Below are positions 43,745 through 51,558 of a stretch of 64,000 bases of DNA, piece by piece. The translations under genes were made by a program, and so were the position numbers. Within the stretch, counting starts at the first letter, position 1; each line of letters starts with the position of its first letter. Origin of the DNA: Candidatus Melainabacteria bacterium (GTDB lineage: Bacteria > Cyanobacteriota > Vampirovibrionia > Obscuribacterales > Obscuribacteraceae); contig RXJR01000022.1 in the NCBI GenBank assembly GCA_003963305.1, positions 181,361 through 245,360 of the forward strand, written 5' to 3'. The notes under the pieces are model-generated. The model saw nothing but the letters and a program-made list of their open reading frames with translations. It did no database searches and was not told the origin of the DNA.

Positions 43745-45400
43745 TTACATGTTGGATGCCTGATTGGCGCCGGTGGGGCTGGCAATGGAGGATCTTCCCA
43801 ATTCCTGAGCTTTAGCAAGCAGAATCTGAGTAGCAGCAATCCACCCCTGTACGCTGAAGTTCTGATGCGGCATGGGCACGATACCTGCGCTGGCGGTAGC
43901 GTAGAATCCAACACCACTCTCGGAACGGTGCTCAATTGCCGAAAACCTATCAAGCAACAATTTCACAAGATGCATAGTTTCCCTTTCGGAAAGATCTTCA
44001 ATTACCACTGCGACTGAATCTGGACCATGCCTGCCGACGATCGCGTTTCTCAACCGACTCCTGAGAAGCGATGCCAGTGAAACAATGAGCATGTCACCGG
44101 CGGCGAAACCAAGCCCTTCATTGACACGACTAATATCATCGATATCCAGTATAAACATGACGAGTTTCCGATCTACGCCGCGCTCATCCTTGGTCGGCAT
44201 CACCATCAATTGCTGGACCCACTGCGAAAACGTTGCAATTTCAGTGAGACTGTCTCTGGTTTTTTCCAGCTTTTTCCTTCGCGAACGTTCTGCTTTGGTA
44301 GCAACTGCTGCACCAAGACGTTCTCTTGAAACCGGCTTAGGCAGAAACTCTTCAGCACCTAACTTATGAGCATAAATCTTGGATTCAATATGAGTTTGAG
44401 TAGAGAGAAAAATAATTGGAACTTTAGCGTAGTTCTTGGTGGTACGAACATATTTAGCCAGGTCAAAACCGGTCATTTCACCGAGCATGATGTCGAGCAA
44501 GAGAAGATCCGGATTGAATGCCTCGAGAGTGGCCGGAAACAGTTTCGGATCCATAATCGACTCGACATTACAACCAATAGACTGCAATACTGCACGAATA
44601 TAAGCAGATTGATCGGGGTCATCTTCGACCGACAAAACCCTGTAAGGAACGGGACGCTTAGAGTCGATGAGGCGACGAAAGTGATTGATCGTATCCGGCC
44701 ACGACACTTCCGTATCGATAATCTTGTCGACACCAGACAGGGCAGCCCGAATGCGATCTGCCTGCCCTCGCGACTTCTCGATCAATACAACGAGTGTTTC
44801 TTCGCCCTCAGGAATACTGCGTAACTTCTCGATTGTATCGAAGACAGTGTTGTCGATTACCTTCAAGCCTATGATCAAACCTTTCGGAATCCTTTCACGA
44901 ATTGCTCGCTGAGCGGCAAAGATCGATCTGTGATCGCGAACAAGCAATCCTTCATGCTCAAGCAAATTGGTCAAATTGCGATTGGCATTCTCATCGTCTT
45001 CGATCAATATGACGTCTAACTCGATAGGCGTCATGATCGTGTCATTAAGAGGCGGTAGCTCTGGCTTATCGACGTTCTGCCCAAGCAAAATAACGCGAGC
45101 CGATTCGACTAACATGCGCAAGTGCTTGCGATCGTCGTCCTGGAAAATTGCCTTGCTGTTAATGATGTCGTCGCAAAACTTTTCGCCGTAACCACCGACA
45201 TCTGTAATGGTCGGCATGTCGTAGGTGCCACCTGAGCCAGCCAGCCAGTGGAAGTGTCTCATCACCTGACGCATCACGTCCAGATCAGATGGAATCTGAT
45301 CGAGTGCACCAATGAGAGTATCAATCTGTTCAAGTCGCTGCATGGACTTAACCATGAATTGCTCTTTCATTTGAGCAAACGCTTGTTGCCAGGCTTCCAT
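43745..45400 (-). CDS. Hpt/pseudo-receiver/receiver/degenerate GGDEF protein
   Basis: 551 residues. An Hpt-like N-domain has HFHWLAGSGGTYDMP around residue 50 (H-x2-A/K-G-S-G). Receiver 1 (about 128-245) has the IEDDEN acidic pair, but the acceptor Asp is replaced (GLIIGLKVID), so it is a pseudo-receiver. Receiver 2 (about 254-370) is complete: SVEDDPD, LLLLDIMLGEMTGFD, FLSTQT, LPKPVS. The C-terminal GGDEF-like domain (ILDIDDISRVNEGLGFAAGDMLI) has GRHGPDSVAVV where GGDEF would be, hence is probably inactive as a cyclase. It looks like a phosphorelay hub. Convergent with the PATAN/GGDEF*/TPR gene and divergent from the DUF4239-like gene. Confidence 0.88.
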   Translation of the reverse strand: MEAWQQAFAQMKEQFMVKSMQRLEQIDTLIGALDQIPSDLDVMRQVMRHFHWLAGSGGTYDMPTITDVGGYGEKFCDDIINSKAIFQDDDRKHLRMLVESARVILLGQNVDKPELPPLNDTIMTPIELDVILIEDDENANRNLTNLLEHEGLLVRDHRSIFAAQRAIRERIPKGLIIGLKVIDNTVFDTIEKLRSIPEGEETLVVLIEKSRGQADRIRAALSGVDKIIDTEVSWPDTINHFRRLIDSKRPVPYRVLSVEDDPDQSAYIRAVLQSIGCNVESIMDPKLFPATLEAFNPDLLLLDIMLGEMTGFDLAKYVRTTKNYAKVPIIFLSTQTHIESKIYAHKLGAEEFLPKPVSRERLGAAVATKAERSRRKKLEKTRDSLTEIATFSQWVQQLMVMPTKDERGVDRKLVMFILDIDDISRVNEGLGFAAGDMLIVSLASLLRSRLRNAIVGRHGPDSVAVVIEDLSERETMHLVKLLLDRFSAIEHRSESGVGFYATASAGIVPMPHQNFSVQGWIAATQILLAKAQELGRSSIASPTGANQASNM

Positions 45401-45502
45401 CCAAAAATCCCTGAGTGGACCAATATGACCTATAGTTTACCAAGTTGCAGCAAAAATACAGGCATATAATAAGGCGTCTGAAACCGGCTGAGAGTGCTTG
45501 AA

Positions 45503-46288
45503 ATGGACGCGTGGATATTCGGTGCTGCCGTGGTTGGCGGAGCAGTATTATTTTCCAGTCTCGGTGTCGTGCTTGTCAGACGCCAGATGGTTATCGGCAA
45601 CTTGAAAAAGCACCATGAAGTGGCTGGATACCTGCTTTCGATTGTCGGCACTCTTTATTCCGTATTGCTCGGTCTGATCGTCGTCGAAACGCAGACAAAA
45701 TTCGATCAAGCAATAGCAATGTCTCGTCAAGAAGCTGACTCTTGCCTGGACATGTTCCATCTAGCATATGCATTTCCCATGCCAGTGAGAAAGAAACTGC
45801 ACACATACTTACAAGAGTATTTGCAGACTTTAGTGGACAAGGAATGGGACAGCGTCAACGAAGAGGGCGCTTTTCAGCAAATTGCAAAACATCCATTCCG
45901 AAATATTTGCTGGACACTTCTTGACTTCGACCCACAAACGGCGAAGGAACAGCAAGTATATGAAAAGTACCTTGATAACATAGAAGAGCTTGCAGATGGA
46001 CGCCGATACAGGCTACAAGTCGCGCATGCCGGCTTGCCGAGCGTGCTCTGGGGTGTGCTCATAGCAGGAGGAGCACTGACAGTCCTATTCACCTACTTCT
46101 TCGAAGTGGAGGACGCATGGGCACAGATTTTGATGACAGCCCTGGTCTCACTGGCGCTGTCACTGAATGTGCTTCTGGTTGCTCTTTTCAACAACCCGTA
46201 CAAAGGATTTCTGCGCATTTCATCGTATTCGTTCAAATACGATCTGAAAGTAACTAAAGAGCTTTTACAGGAGCGTCCCGATCCTTAA
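45503..46288 (+). CDS. DUF4239-like membrane protein
   Basis: About 261 residues from ATG 45503 (GAGAG 8 bases upstream); GTG 45494 is an alternative. Two TMs near the N-terminus (IFGAAVVGGAVLFSSLGVVLV, GYLLSIVGTLYSVLLGLIVV) are followed by the ETQTKFDQA...EADSCLDMFHLAYAFP loop. A long helical cytosolic or periplasmic region leads to two C-terminal TMs (LPSVLWGVLIAGGALTVLFTYFF, ILMTALVSLALSLNVLLVALFNNP) and NPYKGFLRIS. This order matches DUF4239 (bestrophin-like) proteins; function unestablished. Convergent with the TPR membrane protein. Confidence 0.8.
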   Translation: MDAWIFGAAVVGGAVLFSSLGVVLVRRQMVIGNLKKHHEVAGYLLSIVGTLYSVLLGLIVVETQTKFDQAIAMSRQEADSCLDMFHLAYAFPMPVRKKLHTYLQEYLQTLVDKEWDSVNEEGAFQQIAKHPFRNICWTLLDFDPQTAKEQQVYEKYLDNIEELADGRRYRLQVAHAGLPSVLWGVLIAGGALTVLFTYFFEVEDAWAQILMTALVSLALSLNVLLVALFNNPYKGFLRISSYSFKYDLKVTKELLQERPDP

Positions 46289-46328
46289 GTGGCTCTCCTG
46301 TTAAGGACGTCCATCGTTCCTTCAAATA

Positions 46329-48254
46329 CTAAAATGTAAATGCAGTGCCAGCTGCGTAAACAGCGAGCATCAAAAGACTTGCGAACAAAACGTTGAAACG
46401 AATTCTGCGAGCGGTTCCGTGCAAATTTAGAAAAACATATGACGATGCCACCACGGTGGAAACGAGCAAACAGAAAACCAAACTGGCATGATGCAAAATG
46501 AATGAGTCCACATCGTTGCCGCGCTCTGCTTCAATCCACAACCGCCTCGGTCTGAATTGCGCACCTTCAGGAATAAATTGCGCGCCCTTATTCTCTGACA
46601 ATTCACCATTTGTCGAGACCACAAGCTGCGGCTTCAGATCCAATTTTGCAGAACGAACGCCGAATAACTCCACTTTGCCTTTCGGATAGGAAACAAGAAG
46701 CTCATAACAATCAAGAACACCAGGCTTGAGAACTTCCCTGGAGTTTGATAAATCGGAACGCCATTTGTCGATCTGCCGCAAAACATCATCCGCATCGGTG
46801 GCGATGAATTCAGCGCGTTTCAGCTTAGGTTTAGAAGCGGACCTCGTAAAAATATTCTGGTAGGCTGAAAGCCCCGCTTCAGAAGGATAATGCGAATGAT
46901 CAAGATAGTAAGCATTAGCGCTCGCCATCTGGTTCTGCATCTGGTCACCAAGAAGCAGTTCAGGATTATTCTGAGTGTAGAAGACAGTGCCGTCATCAGC
47001 AACGAGTGAATCGTTGATAGGTCTTTCATCAGTTTCACGATTTGAATTCGCTGCTTTTCGTAACCAGTATTGCTTCTCGAAAAACGAACGTACCAAAACT
47101 TCCAGGTGGCTTCGCCAGTCAACCACGAAGCTCACAGGCACAGTTATAGATGTATCTCCTTGCTGGACTTGCGCGGCGTCCTGGCGCACCAGGTTGACAC
47201 GTGTGCTCCCTGACATGCTTTTGTAGACATGGGGCATGGCGACGTAAGCATCAAGTGGAGTCACTTTACGTGGCTGCAGATATGCAGCCACAAGGAGGAC
47301 AACGAAAAAAACAGTGGCGCCGATTCCGAGAGCGACAATGTTCGATCTCTTTTTGACAAATTCTCTAAGAGACCAACCAATATTACTCAAATCGAGACTG
47401 CGCGCAATTTCTTCTTTACCGTGTGCAAGAGCGGAAAGTCGGCTGTCTGTGTTGAGCAGTTCCTTTCTCACTACCGAGGCGTTGGTTCTACTCTCCCGTT
47501 GCTCCTGTCCATCCTTTTGTGATCGACTCCTGCGATGCGGCTCCTCTTTCGCGTCTTCGTCACGGAATTTATGAGGACCGGTTGTTTCGCCCTTGTCGCG
47601 AGTTTTGCTTTGTGTTGATTGCGTTGTTGAATCCTGATCTTTCTTTTCATTCGCTTTACGAATAGCATCCATAAGCCAGCCAGACTTTGTCTCTCGTGGC
47701 TCGTCCTCTGCAAAAACAAAGTCCAGGTCATCGGGGTCTTTCTCCAGATCAGTAGCGGATTTGGCTACTGACGAACTGGACTGCTCTTCGTCAGTAGCCT
47801 GCTTTGCATAGTATTTCAAAGTCGAACGAAATTGTTCCGCTTGCTCGGCACTGCCGACTTCAGGCTCTGAGTCGGCTTCGGGTTCGCCGAAAACCAGTTT
47901 ATCGCTGATCATTTTTGCGCGAAAAAGCAAATCATTTGCTTCTTCATCTTTGCCGACCTGTTCATAAATATTAGCCAGACGCACCATGCTTGATACCACC
48001 TGATCGCTCTCTTCACCGTAGAGCTCTTTGTTGGTAGCAATGGTGCTCAGAGCGAATCGAATCGATTCCTCAACATCACCGCGTTCTTGCGCAATCAAAC
48101 TCAGTGCGTCGTAACACTGTAAATTGCTTTTCTTGTCACCGCGTTTGATTACATCAAGCAGTACTTTTTCAGCTTCTTTCAGTTGCCCACCGGCGACAAG
48201 CGCCTGCGCTTCCTGCAACAGCTCCTCGGTACTTTTTGTGGGTTCTAAAGACAT
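46329..48254 (-). CDS. TPR membrane protein co-operonic with a Ser/Thr kinase
   Basis: 641 residues. N-terminal TPR-like units span residues ~8-120 (EELLQEAQALVAGGQLKEAEKVLLDVI, VSSMVRLANIYEQVGKDEEANDLLF). A long acidic then basic disordered region follows, then a TM near 315-337 (IVALGIGATVFFVVLLVAAYL). An outer domain of about 250 residues leads to two TMs at the very C-terminus (LVFCLLVSTVVASSYVFL, VLFASLLMLAVYAAGTAF). The cytosolic linker has many Ser/Thr and could be phosphorylated. Its start lies 24 bases after the kinase stop, so the two form one operon; the kinase may regulate this protein (inference). Confidence 0.8.
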   Translation of the reverse strand: MSLEPTKSTEELLQEAQALVAGGQLKEAEKVLLDVIKRGDKKSNLQCYDALSLIAQERGDVEESIRFALSTIATNKELYGEESDQVVSSMVRLANIYEQVGKDEEANDLLFRAKMISDKLVFGEPEADSEPEVGSAEQAEQFRSTLKYYAKQATDEEQSSSSVAKSATDLEKDPDDLDFVFAEDEPRETKSGWLMDAIRKANEKKDQDSTTQSTQSKTRDKGETTGPHKFRDEDAKEEPHRRSRSQKDGQEQRESRTNASVVRKELLNTDSRLSALAHGKEEIARSLDLSNIGWSLREFVKKRSNIVALGIGATVFFVVLLVAAYLQPRKVTPLDAYVAMPHVYKSMSGSTRVNLVRQDAAQVQQGDTSITVPVSFVVDWRSHLEVLVRSFFEKQYWLRKAANSNRETDERPINDSLVADDGTVFYTQNNPELLLGDQMQNQMASANAYYLDHSHYPSEAGLSAYQNIFTRSASKPKLKRAEFIATDADDVLRQIDKWRSDLSNSREVLKPGVLDCYELLVSYPKGKVELFGVRSAKLDLKPQLVVSTNGELSENKGAQFIPEGAQFRPRRLWIEAERGNDVDSFILHHASLVFCLLVSTVVASSYVFLNLHGTARRIRFNVLFASLLMLAVYAAGTAFTF

Positions 48255-48278
48255 AAAATGACCAGAGCATCTGGAGCA

Positions 48279-50153
48279 CTAACCAAGATTCCATCCAAGT
48301 TCTTCGACGGCCTTGTCAAAATCCAAACGCGATCTTTGCGAAAAATTGAGCAAAATGACGGCACGACCGATATCGAGCATAGCAGCGTTTATCAGAGTAG
48401 TGCAACGTTTAGCAACTTCCAGAAGGGAACGGTCCAACTTACCGTCTGCAATCAGCATGGCTGAGACCTGTCCACCGTGGCGGGCTGTTATTTCCCGGGC
48501 TTTTTCTATGTCAAGATCTGTAATTACCTTAGCGGCTTTGAGCAAATCAAGTTCGGTCGTGGGTGGGGCTGGTGCGCTGACCGGCGTCGGTTCTGGGACC
48601 GGCGTCGGTTCCGGGACCGGTGACGGGATTGGGAGCGGTGTCGGTGCAGGGATCTGCGTCGGTGCAGGGACCGGTGTCGGGATCGGGAGCGGTGTCGGGA
48701 CTGGTGCCGCGGTCGGAGCTTGACCCACGCCGGCGACGTCGTTCTGCGTCGTGCTTGTGTCGGCACCTTCAGCTACGTTGGTAGCCTGCATGTTCTCGCC
48801 AACTGGTCCGCCCAAAGGCGGTTGACTGGGAGGCGATTGCGACGGAAATGAACCGAGAGCTGGCAAGGCGCCACTATTACTGATGCCTGCAAGAAGCCTG
48901 GATAGATCTTGCTGCAGTTCTTCCATGTTCTGATAACGTTGGGCGGGGTCCTTCTGCAACGTCTTTTGAATTATTGCTTCCACCGTATTAGGAATCCGAA
49001 ATCCTAGCTCTAAAGACGCAAAGGTAGGAGGTTGTTCATAGATATGCTTGTAAAGCGTTTCAAAGATATCCTTGCCCTTAAACGGCAAATATCCTGTGGC
49101 AGCCTGAAACATGACAATACCCAGAGAGTAAATGTCGGTGCGATGATCGACCTGCTCAGCCCTGCTCTGTTCTGGACTCATGTAGGCGGGGCTGCCCATA
49201 ACAGCACCAGTCTCCGTCATTTTCAGCGCTTCTTCGTCTTGCGTAAAAAGCTTGGCGATGCCGAAATCTAAGATTTTGGCAGTAACAATATTGTGTTCGT
49301 CTTTGTAGAGGCGAATATTGCTAGGTTTAATGTCACGATGAATCACGCCACGTTTATGAGCGTGAGCCAGCCCCTTGCAACATTGAATGAAAACATCAAG
49401 GAACTGTTGACTGGTAAGCCGTCCCTGATTAGCAAAAATCGTATCCAGACTGGGTCCATCGACGTAATCCATGACGATGAACGGTCTTCCAAGCGGACTC
49501 GTACCGTAGTCTTGCACGAGTACTAAGTTGGGATGAGAAAGAGCAGCAGTCGCTTTAGCCTCTTGTTCGAAGCGCTTTTTATTGACTTCCTCCCTGAGCA
49601 TGTGAGGGTGCATCACCTTGAGAGCTACGACTCGTCCTATCTGTATTTGTTTAGCTCGGTAGACAGTACTGGTGGCGCCTTTGCCAATTTCATCGATGAT
49701 TTCATAGCGCTGGGCGAAGATTGAACCACGTGCTTCGGAAGAGTAGTCTTTATCAGCCGCTGCCACTCCTGAATTGTCAGCTGCTAACTGAGCCGGGCTT
49801 GGTCTGAGGAAATCAGGAATTGAGGCCGCCGGACCGACTTCGTTGACGCTGTCTGAAACCAGCGTATGTATCATCAAGGCATCAGCTGATTCATGAGTCC
49901 AGATAATCGGCGAGTCGACCTGATGCCCATCGCGCAAAACCCAACGCGCATCCTCGGTATAAGGGTTCATGCCGCACGTCACGGCGAGCATGCGCTTGTC
50001 GTCATTGACTTGCCAGGCGATGTACACAGTTTTGCGAGGACTCTTTTGAGCATTAGACAGACTGAAAGTAATATCGTCTGCAGTTGGCACAGCCGATAGT
50101 ATTGCGACCTTGAGCGGTCCACCTCTTTTGTTAAACGAGTCGTTCAGTGGCAT
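48279..50153 (-). CDS. Hanks-type Ser/Thr kinase with Pro-rich linker
   Basis: I choose ATG 50153 (624 residues) over the in-frame ATG 50279, whose extra 42 residues look like a spurious signal in front of a cytosolic kinase. An unknown ~110-residue N-domain precedes the kinase (YEIIDEIGKGATSTVYRA, VALKVMHPH, VIHRDIKPSN, LDFGIAKLF, SPEQSRAEQVDHRTDIYSLG, DPAQRYQNMEEL), with all catalytic residues intact. A linker of repeated P-x-P-(V/I)-P units (PTPVPEPTPVSAP) follows. The helical C-domain (~95 residues) starts ELDLLKAAKVITDLDIEKAREI. No TM is seen. It heads an operon with the TPR membrane protein. Linker DNA at 48578-48715 is an 18-bp-period repeat. Confidence 0.9.
   Translation of the reverse strand: MPLNDSFNKRGGPLKVAILSAVPTADDITFSLSNAQKSPRKTVYIAWQVNDDKRMLAVTCGMNPYTEDARWVLRDGHQVDSPIIWTHESADALMIHTLVSDSVNEVGPAASIPDFLRPSPAQLAADNSGVAAADKDYSSEARGSIFAQRYEIIDEIGKGATSTVYRAKQIQIGRVVALKVMHPHMLREEVNKKRFEQEAKATAALSHPNLVLVQDYGTSPLGRPFIVMDYVDGPSLDTIFANQGRLTSQQFLDVFIQCCKGLAHAHKRGVIHRDIKPSNIRLYKDEHNIVTAKILDFGIAKLFTQDEEALKMTETGAVMGSPAYMSPEQSRAEQVDHRTDIYSLGIVMFQAATGYLPFKGKDIFETLYKHIYEQPPTFASLELGFRIPNTVEAIIQKTLQKDPAQRYQNMEELQQDLSRLLAGISNSGALPALGSFPSQSPPSQPPLGGPVGENMQATNVAEGADTSTTQNDVAGVGQAPTAAPVPTPLPIPTPVPAPTQIPAPTPLPIPSPVPEPTPVPEPTPVSAPAPPTTELDLLKAAKVITDLDIEKAREITARHGGQVSAMLIADGKLDRSLLEVAKRCTTLINAAMLDIGRAVILLNFSQRSRLDFDKAVEELGWNLG
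48578..48715 (-). repeat. 18-bp-period repeats coding the Pro-rich kinase linker
   Basis: About seven imperfect units, plus-strand consensus near GGGACCGGTGTCGGTTCC, encode (P/A)-x-P-T/S-P-V/I/L on the minus strand. Repeat slippage could vary linker length; EF-P dependence of translation is expected for such PxP-rich runs. Confidence 0.75.
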
Positions 50154-50476
50154 GAATTGTCTCGTATCTGTCCCGCAACAAGTAGTAATGTTGCCATTAT
50201 ACGGCGATCCTAGGAAATTAGAGCAGACATTAAGTTGACTTGCAATTGCCAAAGAGAGCAGAAAACCTCGGTTTTGCATATTTTGAGTGACACTTATGAC
50301 ACCATATTCAGTGCAAATTGCGGTTCAGGAGCTTCGTATGCAAGGCACGCATCTTTGATGACTGTTAAGCATTTCAGGATGCAAGGCAGAATATGTTGCT
50401 GTCAATCCAGTACGATTGACAGGCGCGACTGGAGCCTGATCGAAAAGTTCAGCCGCCGGTTTATCTGGAGCATGGC

Positions 50477-51535
50477 ATGACTTACAACACCGACGACCTT
50501 CGAATCAACGAAATAAAAGAGCTTTCTCCGCCGGCTCACCTGTCACGAGAGTTCCCTCTCACCGCCGCTGCCTCCGCAACCACGTTTGGTGCACGATCAG
50601 CAATTCAAAAGATCTTGCAAGGTGAAGACGATCGACTGCTTCTAATCATTGGTCCATGCTCGATTCATGACACTGAGGCGGCAAAGGAATACGCTGCACG
50701 CCTCACCGTCGTCCGGGAACGATTGTCAGCAGACGTGGAAGTTGTGATGCGCGTATATTTCGAGAAGCCTCGAACGACAGTCGGTTGGAAAGGTCTGATC
50801 AATGACCCCGATCTCGATGGAAGCTTTCAAATCACCAAAGGGCTTCGTTTATCGCGTGAGTTATTGTTGACAATAAATGAGATGGGCTTGCCTGCGGCTT
50901 GCGAATATCTGGACATGATAAGCCCTCAGTACATCTCGGACCTGGTCAGCTGGGGTGCTATTGGGGCCCGCACTACAGAATCTCAAACTCATCGCGAGCT
51001 GGCGTCAGGTATTTCCTGCCCTGTTGGATTTAAAAATGGAACTGACGGCAACGTCAAGATCGCCATCGACGCAGTAAAAGCCGCTGCCCATCCGCATCAT
51101 TTCCTGGGAGTGACGAAAGGAGGGCATTCTGCAATCGTTTCGACAAATGGAAATAAAGATTGCCACATCATATTGAGAGGCGGAAAAAAGCCAAACTACG
51201 ACCGGGAGAGCGTCAATGCGGCTTGTGTTGAAATCAGAAACGCAGGCTTACCTGAGATGTTGATGATTGACGTCAGTCATGCCAACAGCAATAAAAAACA
51301 TGAGAACCAGATTCCTGTAGTCGAGGACATCGCGCAGCAGATCGCCAATGGCGACCGCCGCATTATGGGAGTAATGGTTGAGAGCAATTTAGTGGCCGGC
51401 AAGCAAGAGCTTGAGCCAGGAAAGACATTGACCTTTGGTCAAAGCATCACGGATGGCTGCATCGGATGGGACGAAAGTGTTGAGGTGGCGGAAACACTGG
51501 CCAGAGCCGTGCGAGCACGCCGCAAAAGCAGTTAA
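50477..51535 (+). CDS. aroG: 3-deoxy-7-phosphoheptulonate (DAHP) synthase, class I AroG type
   Basis: 352 residues, the usual length of the AroF/G/H family. Motifs: LIIGPCSIHD, MRVYFEKPRTTVGWKGLINDP, ARTTESQTHRELASG, PVGFKNGTDG, and MIDVSHANSNKKHENQ. It condenses phosphoenolpyruvate with erythrose-4-phosphate, the first step of the shikimate pathway. Whether it is feedback-inhibited by Phe, Tyr or Trp cannot be decided here, so the symbol marks the subfamily only. It is monocistronic, and its stop lies 23 bases from the convergent topB stop. Confidence 0.95.
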   Translation: MTYNTDDLRINEIKELSPPAHLSREFPLTAAASATTFGARSAIQKILQGEDDRLLLIIGPCSIHDTEAAKEYAARLTVVRERLSADVEVVMRVYFEKPRTTVGWKGLINDPDLDGSFQITKGLRLSRELLLTINEMGLPAACEYLDMISPQYISDLVSWGAIGARTTESQTHRELASGISCPVGFKNGTDGNVKIAIDAVKAAAHPHHFLGVTKGGHSAIVSTNGNKDCHIILRGGKKPNYDRESVNAACVEIRNAGLPEMLMIDVSHANSNKKHENQIPVVEDIAQQIANGDRRIMGVMVESNLVAGKQELEPGKTLTFGQSITDGCIGWDESVEVAETLARAVRARRKSS

Positions 51536-51558
51536 CTGCATGTACAGTTTAGATTGCC

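Noticed and set aside
48360..48375. ACCGATATCGA inside the kinase gene as a fifth CCGATATCGG element
   Set aside because: No A/T arms and inside coding sequence; explained by codons. A similar GCGATATCGG in the amidase gene near 26500 is rejected for the same reason.
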